Positions 1 to 7,742 of a stretch of DNA of 53,853 nt are shown here, in pieces. The DNA is from Bifidobacteriaceae bacterium. GTDB lineage: Bacteria > Actinomycetota > Actinomycetes > Actinomycetales > WQXJ01. Position 1 is the stretch's first letter. Every line of letters starts with the position of its first letter. The stretch spans positions 1 through 53,853 of the forward strand of contig JAITFE010000051.1 in NCBI GenBank assembly GCA_031281585.1. The letters are read 5' to 3'. The position numbers were made by a program, and so were the translations under genes. The notes under the pieces were generated by a model. It was given only the letters and a program-made list of their open reading frames with translations. It made no database searches and was not told the origin of the DNA.

Positions 1-248
1 CCCAAATCATCGTAAACCGTCAAGTAATACGGCCCGACGACCTTCTTAGACGGAACAACAGTCAACTCCACATACGGATCATTCGCGTCCACCTCAGAAC
101 GATCCGCGGACAACGTCAATTCTTGTGCGTTGTCTGCAGGTGAAGGTGCGGGTTTCGCCACTTAGGGCAGCCTCAGCGCGAAAGTCGATATCAGCGCCGT
201 CCTTGTCAACCCCGCCAGCACCGCCATCGCCTGGTCGCGCATTTTCAT
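1..248 (-). pseudogene. Ig-like surface protein, 5' part, premature TAA in signal region, runs off left edge
   Basis: From ATG at 248 the minus strand reads a basic start followed by a moderately hydrophobic stretch typical of a signal peptide (MKMRDQAMAVLAG...STFALRLP). Codon 29 is TAA (164-162). The same frame then continues open to the edge with VAKPAPSPADNAQELTL and a beta-rich segment (LSADRSEVDANDPYVELTVV) of the kind seen in bacterial Ig-like adhesin domains. A GGAGG ribosome site lies 5 nt before the ATG and a good promoter lies upstream, so this start looks genuine and the TAA looks like a nonsense mutation. A GTG at 161, directly after the stop, could restart translation but without a signal peptide. 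Most of the gene is outside the window. A sequencing error is the main alternative. Confidence 0.6.
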
Positions 249-305
249 TGTGGCCTCCAAATCCGTCAAAGCGCCTGCGCGCCGCAACCGAAAACGTCAA
301 TCTGG

Positions 306-333
306 ACTCTAGCCGAAGTCAGCCGCAAGTCAA
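306..333 (-). promoter_or_regulatory. Promoter of the left-edge surface-protein gene
   Basis: On the minus strand, -35 TTGACT (333-328) and -10 TAGAGT (311-306) are separated by 16 nt. The predicted start is near 299, giving a leader of about 50 nt before the GGAGG and ATG at 248. This is read directly from sequence; activity is inferred. Confidence 0.5.
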
Positions 334-389
334 AAGCACGACATGCGGTATCGGCACTGGCCTGTGGCGCGGAGCCACACCCTTTGGGA

Positions 390-611
390 CTACTTGCGGG
401 CGTCCCCCAAAACCTCCCCTTTCACAATCCATGACGCGTGTTCAGTTCTCGACTGGCTACGGCTGACGAATCCGAGGCTGTTCCCACCCAGGGTGAGCGC
501 AAAGTCGGTGGTTGTCGGCGTGTCGCGCGTGGATGCGGGGCGTGACCTGCCTCCCCCGGTGCACAAGCCTGAAGCGATCACGGCCACGATCGCGCTACAG
601 TTCCTCAACAC
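390..611 (-). CDS. Possible small secreted protein (weak)
   Basis: The 530-nt gap between the left-edge gene and metE holds no clear gene. The best candidate is this 73-codon frame from a GTG, which opens with a hydrophobic run (VLRNCSAIVAVIASGLC) followed by a Ser/Thr/Arg-rich tail. The cysteine at the end of the hydrophobic run does not form a proper lipobox because the residue before it is Leu. An in-frame ATG at 665 would add 18 residues. No convincing ribosome site precedes either start and no family is recognised. It may be a chance ORF. The rest of the gap (249-389 and 612-772) shows only the promoter above and a short hairpin around 363-379. Confidence 0.2.
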   Translation of the reverse strand: MLRNCSAIVAVIASGLCTGGGRSRPASTRDTPTTTDFALTLGGNSLGFVSRSQSRTEHASWIVKGEVLGDARK

Positions 612-778
612 CGATTTCCCCAAATCCTCTCTTTGCTCGGAAACGCACTCGGAAACGCTCTTCATATGGGTCCACATGCTGGCAAGAACCTCGCCATTGA
701 CACTTCGGCCATTGAACACACCGTGAGGGTTTGCGTGTTCGGCACCAGCTTCGCCGGGCTCGAGAATGGCGGCTCGGC

Positions 779-3052
779 TCAAGCCGAGTTGACTGCGGCC
801 CGGACCAGTTTGGTCGCCGCCACCAGGTTGGCCAGGGCGGCCTCGACCTCCTCGGGGCGGCGGGTTTTCAGGCCGCAGTCCGGGTTGACCCAGGCGCGGG
901 CGCCGAACGCCGCGCGCAGAGCCCGCACCTTGCCCGCCAACTCCTCCACCGGGGGAATGCGCGGCGAGTGGATGTCCCACACGCCCGGACCGACCGCCCC
1001 TGCCAGTCCCGAACCGGCCAACTCCCGGATCACGCCGGCCCCGGACCGGGCCGCCTCCAGCGAGATCACGTCCGGGTCCATGGCGACGATCGCCTCCATA
1101 ATGTCCCCGAACTCCGCGTAGCACATGTGCGTGTGAATCTGCGTCGCGTCCGCCACGCCCGCTGTGGCCAGCCAGAACGCGCCGACCGCCCACTCCAGAT
1201 AGGCCGGCCGGTCCGCACGGCGAAGGGGCAGCAGTTCCCGCAAGGCCGGCTCGTCCACCTGGATCACAGCCGTGCCCGCCCGTTCCAAGTCCAAGACCTC
1301 GTCCCGCAACGCCAGCGCCACCTGCGCGGCCGTCTCCCCCAGCGGCTGGTCGTCCCGCACGAACGACCACGCCAGCATGGTCACCGGCCCCGTCAGCATC
1401 CCCTTGACCGGCCGGTCCGTCAGGCTCTGCGCGTACGTGATCCACGGCACCGTGATGGGCGCCGGCCGCGACACGTCCCCGAACAAGATGGGCGGCCGCA
1501 CGTAACGACTGCCGTACGACTGCACCCACCCGAACTCGCTGGCCCAGTACCCGTCCAATTGCTCCGCGAAGTACTGGACCATGTCGTTGCGCTCCGGCTC
1601 GCCGTGCACCAGCACGTCCAGGCCCGCCCGCTCCTGCTCCGCGACCACGGCCGCGATCTCAGCCCGCATTGCCGCCTCGTAGTCTGCCTGCGACAGCGCG
1701 CCCCGCCGCCACGCCGCCCGCGCCGCCCGCAGTTCCCGAGTCTGCGGGAACGACCCGATCGTGGTGGTCGGCAACTCCGGCAACCCCAGCGCGCAGGCCT
1801 GCTCCCGCGCCCGCTCCGCGTATGGCGTCGCCCTGGGCGCCCCGCGCTCTCCCACCCGGTCGCGCACCGCCGCCACGTGTGTCAACGGCGAGTTCGCCCG
1901 CCGTTCCAGCGCCGCCCGGCTTCGTTCCAATTCTCGCCCGATGCCGTCCCGGCCGTCCGCCAATCCCCGCGCCACGGTCACAGCCTCCGCCAGCTTTTGC
2001 CGCGCGAACGCCAGCCAGCCGTCCAGTTGCGGCGGCACCGTTTCCATTTCCACGTCCAGCGGCACATGCAACAAGGAGCACGATGCCGCCACGTCCACCC
2101 GGCCGGCCAACGGCGCCAACCGCTCGGCCAGGGCCAGAGCCTTACCCAGGTCCGCCGCCCAGACGTTGCGCCCGTCGATCAGTCCGGCGACCAGCCGCTT
2201 GCCGGGCAGGCCGCCAAGTCGTTCCAGTTGCTCCAGGTTGGCCGCGGCCGGGCCGGTGAAGTCGACTGCCAGGCCTTCGACGGGCGCCGAGGCGAGCACC
2301 GGCCAGGCCTCGCCAAGCCGGTCGAAGTAGGTGGCGACCAAAATGGACGGCCTGTTCGCGGCGCCACCCAGCACGGCGTAGGCGTGGTCGACCCGCTCAA
2401 GCACCTCGCCGGGCTGGTCGAGCACCAAACAGGGCTCGTCCAATTGGACCCATTCGGCGCCATGCTCGCGCAACTGCGCCAGCAGAGACACGTAGAGCGG
2501 CAGGATCCGGTCCAGCAACTCAAGCGGCCGGAAACCGGCCTCGACGCTTTTCGCCAGCAAAAGGAAGCTGACGGGGCCAGGCACCACGGGGCGGGTCACC
2601 ACCCCCGCCGCCGTCGCCTCGTCGAACTCGCCCAGCACCTTGGCCGGGTCCAAAGCGAACTCCGTGTCGGGGCCGAGTTCCGGAACCAGATAGTGGTAGT
2701 TCGTGTCGAACCACTTCGTCATTTCGAGCGGCTCCAACCCCTCCGTGCCGCGGGCGAGCGCGAAGTAGAGGTCCAGGCGAGACACGGCATGGTCGAACCG
2801 CTCGGGGATGGCGCCGAGCAGCATGACGGCGTCCAACACGTGGTCATACAGCGAGAAGTCGTTGCCGGGGATCTCCCCCAGGCCGGCGGCGGCCAACTCG
2901 GCCAGGCGGGCGAGCCTGAGTTCGCGGGCGGCCGCCAGAAGCTGGTCGGCCGAGCTCCGCCCGGCCCAGTAGGCCTCGACTGCGGTCTTGAGTTCGCGGC
3001 GCGGCCCCTGTCGGGGGTAGCCGAGCACGGTTGCGATCGTTTGAGTGGTCAC
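779..3052 (-). CDS. metE: Cobalamin-independent methionine synthase
   Basis: Transfers the methyl group of 5-methyltetrahydrofolate-polyglutamate to homocysteine, the last step of methionine synthesis, in the cytoplasm. The 757-residue length matches the family (753 in E. coli). The N-terminal half begins VTTQTIATVLGYPRQGPRRE. The C-terminal catalytic half has the zinc ligands: HTHMC (His and Cys), a Glu in SLEAARSG, and the Cys of VNPDCGLKTRRP. The start is GTG at 3052 because AAGGAG lies 6 nt upstream and the family N-terminus begins there; the reading frame is open further upstream but covers the riboswitch. A 7-bp inverted repeat (773-788) overlaps the stop codon and may help 3'-end formation. 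It is transcribed alone under a cobalamin riboswitch, the usual arrangement in genomes that also have the B12-dependent enzyme. Confidence 0.97.
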   Translation of the reverse strand: MTTQTIATVLGYPRQGPRRELKTAVEAYWAGRSSADQLLAAARELRLARLAELAAAGLGEIPGNDFSLYDHVLDAVMLLGAIPERFDHAVSRLDLYFALARGTEGLEPLEMTKWFDTNYHYLVPELGPDTEFALDPAKVLGEFDEATAAGVVTRPVVPGPVSFLLLAKSVEAGFRPLELLDRILPLYVSLLAQLREHGAEWVQLDEPCLVLDQPGEVLERVDHAYAVLGGAANRPSILVATYFDRLGEAWPVLASAPVEGLAVDFTGPAAANLEQLERLGGLPGKRLVAGLIDGRNVWAADLGKALALAERLAPLAGRVDVAASCSLLHVPLDVEMETVPPQLDGWLAFARQKLAEAVTVARGLADGRDGIGRELERSRAALERRANSPLTHVAAVRDRVGERGAPRATPYAERAREQACALGLPELPTTTIGSFPQTRELRAARAAWRRGALSQADYEAAMRAEIAAVVAEQERAGLDVLVHGEPERNDMVQYFAEQLDGYWASEFGWVQSYGSRYVRPPILFGDVSRPAPITVPWITYAQSLTDRPVKGMLTGPVTMLAWSFVRDDQPLGETAAQVALALRDEVLDLERAGTAVIQVDEPALRELLPLRRADRPAYLEWAVGAFWLATAGVADATQIHTHMCYAEFGDIMEAIVAMDPDVISLEAARSGAGVIRELAGSGLAGAVGPGVWDIHSPRIPPVEELAGKVRALRAAFGARAWVNPDCGLKTRRPEEVEAALANLVAATKLVRAAVNSA

Positions 3053-3099
3053 GGGGCTCTCCTTCGCGAGTCCGGATCTGCCGGCCCATCGGCGACGGG

Positions 3100-3285
3100 C
3101 CGCACGTTTGGCAGGTCTTCGGACTCGGAGGCGTTTTGCGGTCCCTACTGGCCGTCGCTTCCCAGGTGTTTCACCCAGTGCTGAATGACGGCGGTCGTTC
3201 CTCCTCACCGCTGCGGGGCAGTCCCGGATTCGCACCGGGTTCCCTCTTGCCTCGCGCCCGCCCAAAAACCGCGCGGGCGCGAACC
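3100..3285 (-). promoter_or_regulatory. Cobalamin riboswitch in the metE leader
   Basis: On the minus strand the leader carries the conserved blocks of the cobalamin (B12) riboswitch in order: GGGAACCCGGTGCGAATCC, ACTGCCCCGCAGCGGTGA, CAGCACTGGG, ACCTGGGAAGCGACGG, and the 3' B12 box GAGTCCGAAGACCTGCC ending near 3106. The family lowers expression of the downstream gene when adenosyl- or other cobalamins bind, sparing MetE when the B12-dependent enzyme can work. The outer boundaries given are approximate. The stretch 3053-3099 between the B12 box and the start holds a 6-bp hairpin (3082-3102) and an octamer complementary to the B12-box region. Confidence 0.95.
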
Positions 3286-3297
3286 AAACGCGGACAC

Positions 3298-3326
3298 AGC
3301 CTAAACGCCGCCGGTGGCGACGGCAA
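3298..3326 (-). promoter_or_regulatory. metE promoter
   Basis: Minus strand -35 TTGCCG (3326-3321), 17-nt spacer, -10 TAGGCT (3303-3298). The predicted start near 3291 lies just outside the riboswitch, giving a leader of about 240 nt. The interval 3327-3509 upstream shows no gene or other clear signal. Confidence 0.5.
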
Positions 3327-3509
3327 ACCTCAGGCACGTCCGCGCGTTGGCCGACTGGCGTGACAGCGCCTCCCAAGGGCGGCCTGGGCCATTCACCATA
3401 TCCTGCGGAATCACCCCTGGTCCCCATGATTCCGCTGGTTATAAGCGCAAATCTGGACACTTTACCTGGGCATTTGCGATCTATGTGCTGCGGAATCTGC
3501 CTCAATAGC

Positions 3510-3538
3510 TTGGATTCCGCACGATATAGCGGTAGTTT
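3510..3538 (+). promoter_or_regulatory. Leaderless promoter of the DUF234 ATPase gene
   Basis: -35 TTGGAT (3510-3515), 17-nt spacer, -10 TAGTTT (3533-3538), then exactly 6 nt to the GTG start at 3545. Transcription would begin at or next to the start codon, and no Shine-Dalgarno sequence is present, so a leaderless mRNA is inferred. Such mRNAs are common in Actinobacteria. Confidence 0.5.
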
Positions 3539-3544
3539 AGAGCC

Positions 3545-4972
3545 GTGGCAGACCTCCTGATTGGACGTGAGCGCGAGCAGAAGGTCCTCGAGAGGGCTCT
3601 GGCGTCTCCCGAGTCCGAGTTCGTTGCCGTCTACGGGCGGCGGCGGGTCGGCAAGACCTTCCTCATCCGTCATTTCTTCCGGGGCTCGTTCACGTTCTAC
3701 GCCTCCGGGCTCGAGCGCGGCGGGACATCCGCGCAATTGGAGGCTTTCCACGAGGGGCTCATGACCTACGGCAGCCCCGAGACGAAACCACCGGCCACGT
3801 GGATGGAAGCGTTCCGCCGCTTGACCGCGCTGATCGACCGGTCCCCTGGGCCTGGCAAGAAGATCATCTTCTTGGACGAGCTGCCTTGGTTTCAGACCCC
3901 CCGGTCGGGGTTCCTGACCGCGTTGGAGCACTTCTGGAACGCGCGCGCTTCCGCCCGTGGCGACGTCATCCTGATCGCGTGCGGATCTGCCACAAGCTGG
4001 ATGGTCAAGAACCTTTTGCGAAACAAGGGCGGCCTGCACAACCGAGTCGCGTTGCGTCTGCCGCTGCGCCCCTTCTCCCTGGCCGAATCGGAGGCCTTCT
4101 ACGTGAGCCGAGGGATCGTGTTGACCCGCTACCAGATGGCTGAGGCCCACATGGTATTCGGCGGGGTGCCGTACTACCTCAGACAGTTCGACCGCACCGA
4201 AGGGCTGGCCCAAAACATCGACCGTTTGTGCTTCGCGCCCGACGCGCCCCTCAAAGGCGAGTACGGCGTTCTCCTCGCGTCGCTGTTCGGGGAGTCAGGC
4301 CGCCACCGGCAAGTCATTGAAGCCCTCGCCAAGCAGACGCGCGGCCTGACGCGCGAGGAACTCGGCCGGGTGCCCGGCGTGGCGAACGGTGGTGGTTTGA
4401 CGGCCGTCTTGGAGGAACTGGAGCTCGCCGGATTCGTGCGCCGCTCGGCGCCGTTCGGCGCCGCCAAGAAGGGAGCCGTCTTCAAGTTGGCTGACTTCTT
4501 CAGCCTGTTCCACCTCGCGTTCATGACGGGTGCTCCCGACGAGGCATTCTGGAGCCGGTTCATTGTCACTCCCCGCCACAGCGCCTGGGCCGGATACGCC
4601 TTCGAGCAGGTGACTGCCGCCCACATCCAGCAGCTCAAACACGCCCTGGGCATTCCGGCGGTCCGCACCGTCCAGTCAGGCTGGCGCGTGGCGGCGACAG
4701 CGGATGGACCGGGCGCCCAGATCGACCTCGTGATCGACCGCGACGACGGCGTCATCAACCTGTGCGAATTCAAATACGCATCGGCCGAATACGCGCTCAC
4801 AGCCGCATATGCCGCCCAGCTCCGGCGCCGTCGGGAACTGTTCCGGGAACACACCGGCACAAGAAAGGCTCTCCACCTGACGATGTGCACCCCCTATGGG
4901 CTGGTCCGCAACCAGTACGCCGAGACGGTTCAGCAGGACCTGTCGATCGACGCGCTGTTCACTTTGCCGTAG
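3545..4972 (+). CDS. DUF234-family ATPase with PD-(D/E)xK-like C-terminus
   Basis: A 475-residue P-loop ATPase of the archaeal-ATPase/DUF234 family, found in many prokaryotes and largely uncharacterised. Residues 31-38 are the Walker A motif GRRRVGKT. Residues 107-112 are Walker B (IIFLDE). Residues of about 180-300 form the helical lid and a winged-helix-like stretch (EELGRVPGVANGGGL). The C-terminal region around 400-425 reads AQIDLVIDRDDGVINLCEFK, with the D...ExK spacing of a restriction-endonuclease fold, as described for DUF234. Nuclease activity is not demonstrated. The start is GTG, placed 6 nt after a -10 box. It is a single gene, divergent from metE and convergent with the zinc-ribbon operon. 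A 7-bp inverted repeat at 4994-5008 between the two stop codons may terminate both. Confidence 0.85.
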   Translation: MADLLIGREREQKVLERALASPESEFVAVYGRRRVGKTFLIRHFFRGSFTFYASGLERGGTSAQLEAFHEGLMTYGSPETKPPATWMEAFRRLTALIDRSPGPGKKIIFLDELPWFQTPRSGFLTALEHFWNARASARGDVILIACGSATSWMVKNLLRNKGGLHNRVALRLPLRPFSLAESEAFYVSRGIVLTRYQMAEAHMVFGGVPYYLRQFDRTEGLAQNIDRLCFAPDAPLKGEYGVLLASLFGESGRHRQVIEALAKQTRGLTREELGRVPGVANGGGLTAVLEELELAGFVRRSAPFGAAKKGAVFKLADFFSLFHLAFMTGAPDEAFWSRFIVTPRHSAWAGYAFEQVTAAHIQQLKHALGIPAVRTVQSGWRVAATADGPGAQIDLVIDRDDGVINLCEFKYASAEYALTAAYAAQLRRRRELFREHTGTRKALHLTMCTPYGLVRNQYAETVQQDLSIDALFTLP

Positions 4973-4995
4973 ACCCACGCCCATCGCCGGCGCCG

Positions 4996-5424
4996 TCAGC
5001 GGCTGACGCCCACTCCGGCTTGTTGGGCCCTGGTGTCGCGAGGCGCCGGGCCTTGCTGCCGGCCGACCCGCTTGGGGATCACCTGGTTGGGGGCGACGAA
5101 CTCGACGTAAATCGGCGAGCCCGCTTTCAGATACCGCCGCGAGATCGCCCAGTCGTCCCGGCCCCGGCTTTGGAGCGCCTGGCGGACCACGCAGGACGAG
5201 CCGATGGCCTGGTCCTTCTCGTCGTCCTCGTCCGTCAGCGAATACCTTGACTTGACCAAACGGTAGAACCACGGTCCGGCGGCTGTCACCATGAGGCCCA
5301 GCACAATGATCCCGCCTGAGATGCGGTCGTCCGAATCGGCCGCCAGGACCTCCGGCGCCGCCATCCCGGCGCTCGCCAGACCCGCGAACACCACGGCAGC
5401 CGCCAAGAGCACGCGCCTGAGCAT
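4996..5424 (-). CDS. Small membrane protein of the SPFH/zinc-ribbon operon
   Basis: 142 residues, not assigned to a named family. Residues 1-28 form a hydrophobic signal-like segment (LRRVLLAAAVVFAGLASAG), about 35-54 a second hydrophobic segment (GGIIVLGLMVTAAGPWFYRL), and the rest is a charged soluble tail with one SSCVVRQAL segment and a basic C-terminus. The start ATG overlaps the stop of the upstream gene by one base (TGATG), so translational coupling is likely. Third gene of a three-gene operon. By position and size it would be the counterpart of the small membrane protein YdjH in the B. subtilis ydjFGHI operon, but I see no sequence motif that proves this. Confidence 0.7.
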   Translation of the reverse strand: MLRRVLLAAAVVFAGLASAGMAAPEVLAADSDDRISGGIIVLGLMVTAAGPWFYRLVKSRYSLTDEDDEKDQAIGSSCVVRQALQSRGRDDWAISRRYLKAGSPIYVEFVAPNQVIPKRVGRQQGPAPRDTRAQQAGVGVSR

Positions 5425-6509
5425 CAGAACCCCGCCAACATGGCGGCCAGTCCCGCGAGCACCACCAGCCCGCCGGCCGCCGAGATCAGGAACGCGTCCC
5501 GTTTCAGCTTGCCCTCGTTGATCGGCAGCCGGCCCGCCGCCTCGCCAGTTTGGCCGTTGATCCCGAAGTAATACAACTCGCCGCCGGGGGCGGTGTAAAA
5601 GAGCACCCAGGCCGGCAGCAGGGTGTAGCGGTGGCGCCAGCGCCGAATCTTGGTCACACCCCACAGTTTCATGTCCCTCAGGCGCTTGTCGCCCTGGAAC
5701 ACGTCCGTCGCCATGAGGCGGCGGCTGGCCAAGTCGAGATGATGGCCAACCTCCACCGCCACCTGCCCGAAGTCCAAGTCGCGGCGCTCGGTTTGGAACC
5801 CGGCCAGGTATTGCGGGGCGAAGGGCACCTGTTTGGTCATGTCCCAGGGCAGGAGGCGATTGATCATCTTGTCGGCCCGATTGGCGCGGAGCGCCTCCTG
5901 CGGCAGATTCTCAATCTGGACCTCGCCCTCCCGCAGGACGTGGAAATAGTGGTCGCGCTGGTACTTGCCGGCGCCAGTCGTGAAATGGGCTGTGCCCTCC
6001 ACTTGGACGTCGGCTTGGGCGTCCACCGCGAAATACGGGAAATACACGCCGTCCAGCTTGTCTATCCGGCGCCGCGAGTAGAACCCGGCTTGCACGTAGC
6101 GCTTCTTCGAGATCCAGCGGTCGAAGATCTCCCGCGCCTGGTCAGCGCGGATCGAGAAAGGCACCACCGTGTCCGGCGCCAGGCCCCCCGACAACTGCCC
6201 CACCAGCACCACCGGGCTGTGGCAGTAGGCGCAGGTGGTGGAGGCCTCCGTCTGGGTGGCCACCACGATCTGCGCGCCGCAAGAACGGCATTCGACCTGC
6301 GACAGGCCGGTGGGCGCCGCCGCCTCAGCCGCGCGGGCCGCGACCGCCGCCTTGGCCCCGCCGGAGATGGCCGGGCCCAAGGGTTCGACCGGCGCGGCGG
6401 GCGGGTCGAACGTCGAGCCGCACCCCTGACAGCGCACGCGGCCCAGCCCCGGGTCGAAGACCAGCGCCGACCCGCAGTTGGGACACTTGTAGTCGACCGC
6501 CTGGCTCAT
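5424..6509 (-). CDS. TFIIB-type zinc-ribbon membrane protein (YdjG-like)
   Basis: 361 residues. Two zinc ribbons lie at the N-terminus: C9/C12 with C27/C30, and C74/C77 with C93/C96, joined by an Ala-rich linker. A long soluble domain follows (PFSIRADQAREIFDRWI..., then many aromatic beta strands), and a C-terminal hydrophobic segment of about 20 residues (LISAAGGLVVLAGLAAML) anchors it to the membrane. Database-style name: TFIIB-type zinc ribbon-containing protein. In B. subtilis the analogous YdjG pairs with the SPFH protein YdjI to recruit a PspA-family protein to the membrane under envelope stress; a similar role here is inferred from gene order. The ATG start lies 3 nt after the stop of the SPFH gene. 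Confidence 0.8.
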   Translation of the reverse strand: MSQAVDYKCPNCGSALVFDPGLGRVRCQGCGSTFDPPAAPVEPLGPAISGGAKAAVAARAAEAAAPTGLSQVECRSCGAQIVVATQTEASTTCAYCHSPVVLVGQLSGGLAPDTVVPFSIRADQAREIFDRWISKKRYVQAGFYSRRRIDKLDGVYFPYFAVDAQADVQVEGTAHFTTGAGKYQRDHYFHVLREGEVQIENLPQEALRANRADKMINRLLPWDMTKQVPFAPQYLAGFQTERRDLDFGQVAVEVGHHLDLASRRLMATDVFQGDKRLRDMKLWGVTKIRRWRHRYTLLPAWVLFYTAPGGELYYFGINGQTGEAAGRLPINEGKLKRDAFLISAAGGLVVLAGLAAMLAGF

Positions 6510-6512
6510 GAA

Positions 6513-7700
6513 CTAGTACAGCTGGCGTCCGCAGTTGCCGCAGAACTTGGTTCCCGTGGTGGGGGTCCCGCAGTCGGGGCAGAACCGTGGTCCCGATGCC
6601 GTCTGGGCGCCCGCCGCCGCAGGGGCCGCCGCCGCAGGGGCCACAGGCGCCACAGGTGCCACCGGAGTGCCGGGCGGCGGCTGGTTTGGCGGCACGGCCG
6701 GAGCCCCGGGCGCCGGCGGCACAATGGGGCCCCCGAACAGTCCGCCGGCCGCCCCGCCCGCGAAGCCGATGCCGAGCATTCCGCCAGCCCCGCCCTCCGG
6801 GTTGGCACCCGCCTCATGCAGGGCGTCCGCCACCGTCCCGGCCACGTAGCCGCGCTGGATGGCCGGATCCGAGAGCATGGCGCCCCGGTTGCGCAGGTTG
6901 ATCAACTCGCGCGACTCGTCGGTGTAGCTGATCGACTCAACGGCGACCTGCAGGATCTCAATACCCCGGCCCTGCGTCCAATCCGCGTCCAGCAACTGCG
7001 ACATGACCTGCGAGAGCAGGCCCTGGTGTTGTTGAACTGAGCTGACCCGCACGCCCTGACCGCTCAATTGCGCTATCGCGGTGGTCAGCTTGGCCATGAA
7101 TTCGGTCAGGAACTGTTCGTGGATGTCGGAGAAATTGACTCTGGGCGACGCCTTGTCGTAAACGTTGGCGAAGAACAGCACGGGGTTGTTGATCAGGATG
7201 GTGAAGGAGCCGAAAGTACGCAGGAACAATTCGGAGTTGTAGAAGGTGTCGAAGTACTGGATCGCCTGCTTTGTGCCGAACTTGATGTCCCTGATCTCGC
7301 GCTGCGTGATGAACAGCGCCACCTGCTGTTGCGGGGTAGTCCCGCCGAATTTGAAACGCTCCCAGGCTTGGCGCACCGAGTCGCCCCATTGGCCCACGAA
7401 CACCGACGGCTGCGCCGCGTTGTCCACGGTGTAATAACCCGGCTCGGTGCTCACGTCCACCACCTGGCCGCCGTCCACCAGCAGCAGCGCGGTGTTGGTT
7501 GGGACCACGATCCGCGATCCGTTCGTGATCACGTCCGCCGTGCCCTTGACGTTGGAGCTCCGCCCGTCTTGCCTCAGCGCCTGGCCCCGGATCAGCAACG
7601 TGTCTTGCTTGACCAGGTCCCCCGGCACGCCGATCGCGTCTATCCACTGATCAGCCAGTGCCCCGCCCACGGCGCCCATGGCCGCCCGGATCAATCCCAT
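6513..7700 (-). CDS. SPFH domain protein with C-terminal zinc ribbon (YdjI-like)
   Basis: 395 residues. Residues of about 20-280 are an SPFH (band 7/flotillin-like) domain of the virion-core-protein type: IRGQALRQDGRSSNVKGTAD, VGQWGDSVRQAWERFKFGG, then the FGSFTILINNPVLFF region and a helical coiled-coil part. Residues of about 300-370 are a Gly/Pro/Ala-rich linker. The last 26 residues hold a zinc ribbon CPDCG...FCGNCG. Members of this family form oligomeric scaffolds at the inner membrane surface. First gene of the operon; the two downstream genes follow within 3 nt and with a 1-nt overlap. No PspA-family gene is next to it, unlike the B. subtilis operon. Confidence 0.88.
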   Translation of the reverse strand: MGLIRAAMGAVGGALADQWIDAIGVPGDLVKQDTLLIRGQALRQDGRSSNVKGTADVITNGSRIVVPTNTALLLVDGGQVVDVSTEPGYYTVDNAAQPSVFVGQWGDSVRQAWERFKFGGTTPQQQVALFITQREIRDIKFGTKQAIQYFDTFYNSELFLRTFGSFTILINNPVLFFANVYDKASPRVNFSDIHEQFLTEFMAKLTTAIAQLSGQGVRVSSVQQHQGLLSQVMSQLLDADWTQGRGIEILQVAVESISYTDESRELINLRNRGAMLSDPAIQRGYVAGTVADALHEAGANPEGGAGGMLGIGFAGGAAGGLFGGPIVPPAPGAPAVPPNQPPPGTPVAPVAPVAPAAAAPAAAGAQTASGPRFCPDCGTPTTGTKFCGNCGRQLY

Positions 7701-7742
7701 TGTCTTCGCCCTTCTCGAATTCGGGTTTTGCCGCCTAAAAGC

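Noticed and set aside
773-788. metE stop-codon hairpin as a strong terminator
   Set aside because: The 7-bp repeat has only a 2-nt loop and no T tract; listed only as a remark under metE.
731-3184. Long plus-strand open frame opposite metE
   Set aside because: It is an antisense shadow caused by high GC at third positions; the minus strand matches MetE over its whole length. The same applies to the long frames opposite lepA, cstA, glgC, the subtilase and the ABC-F gene.
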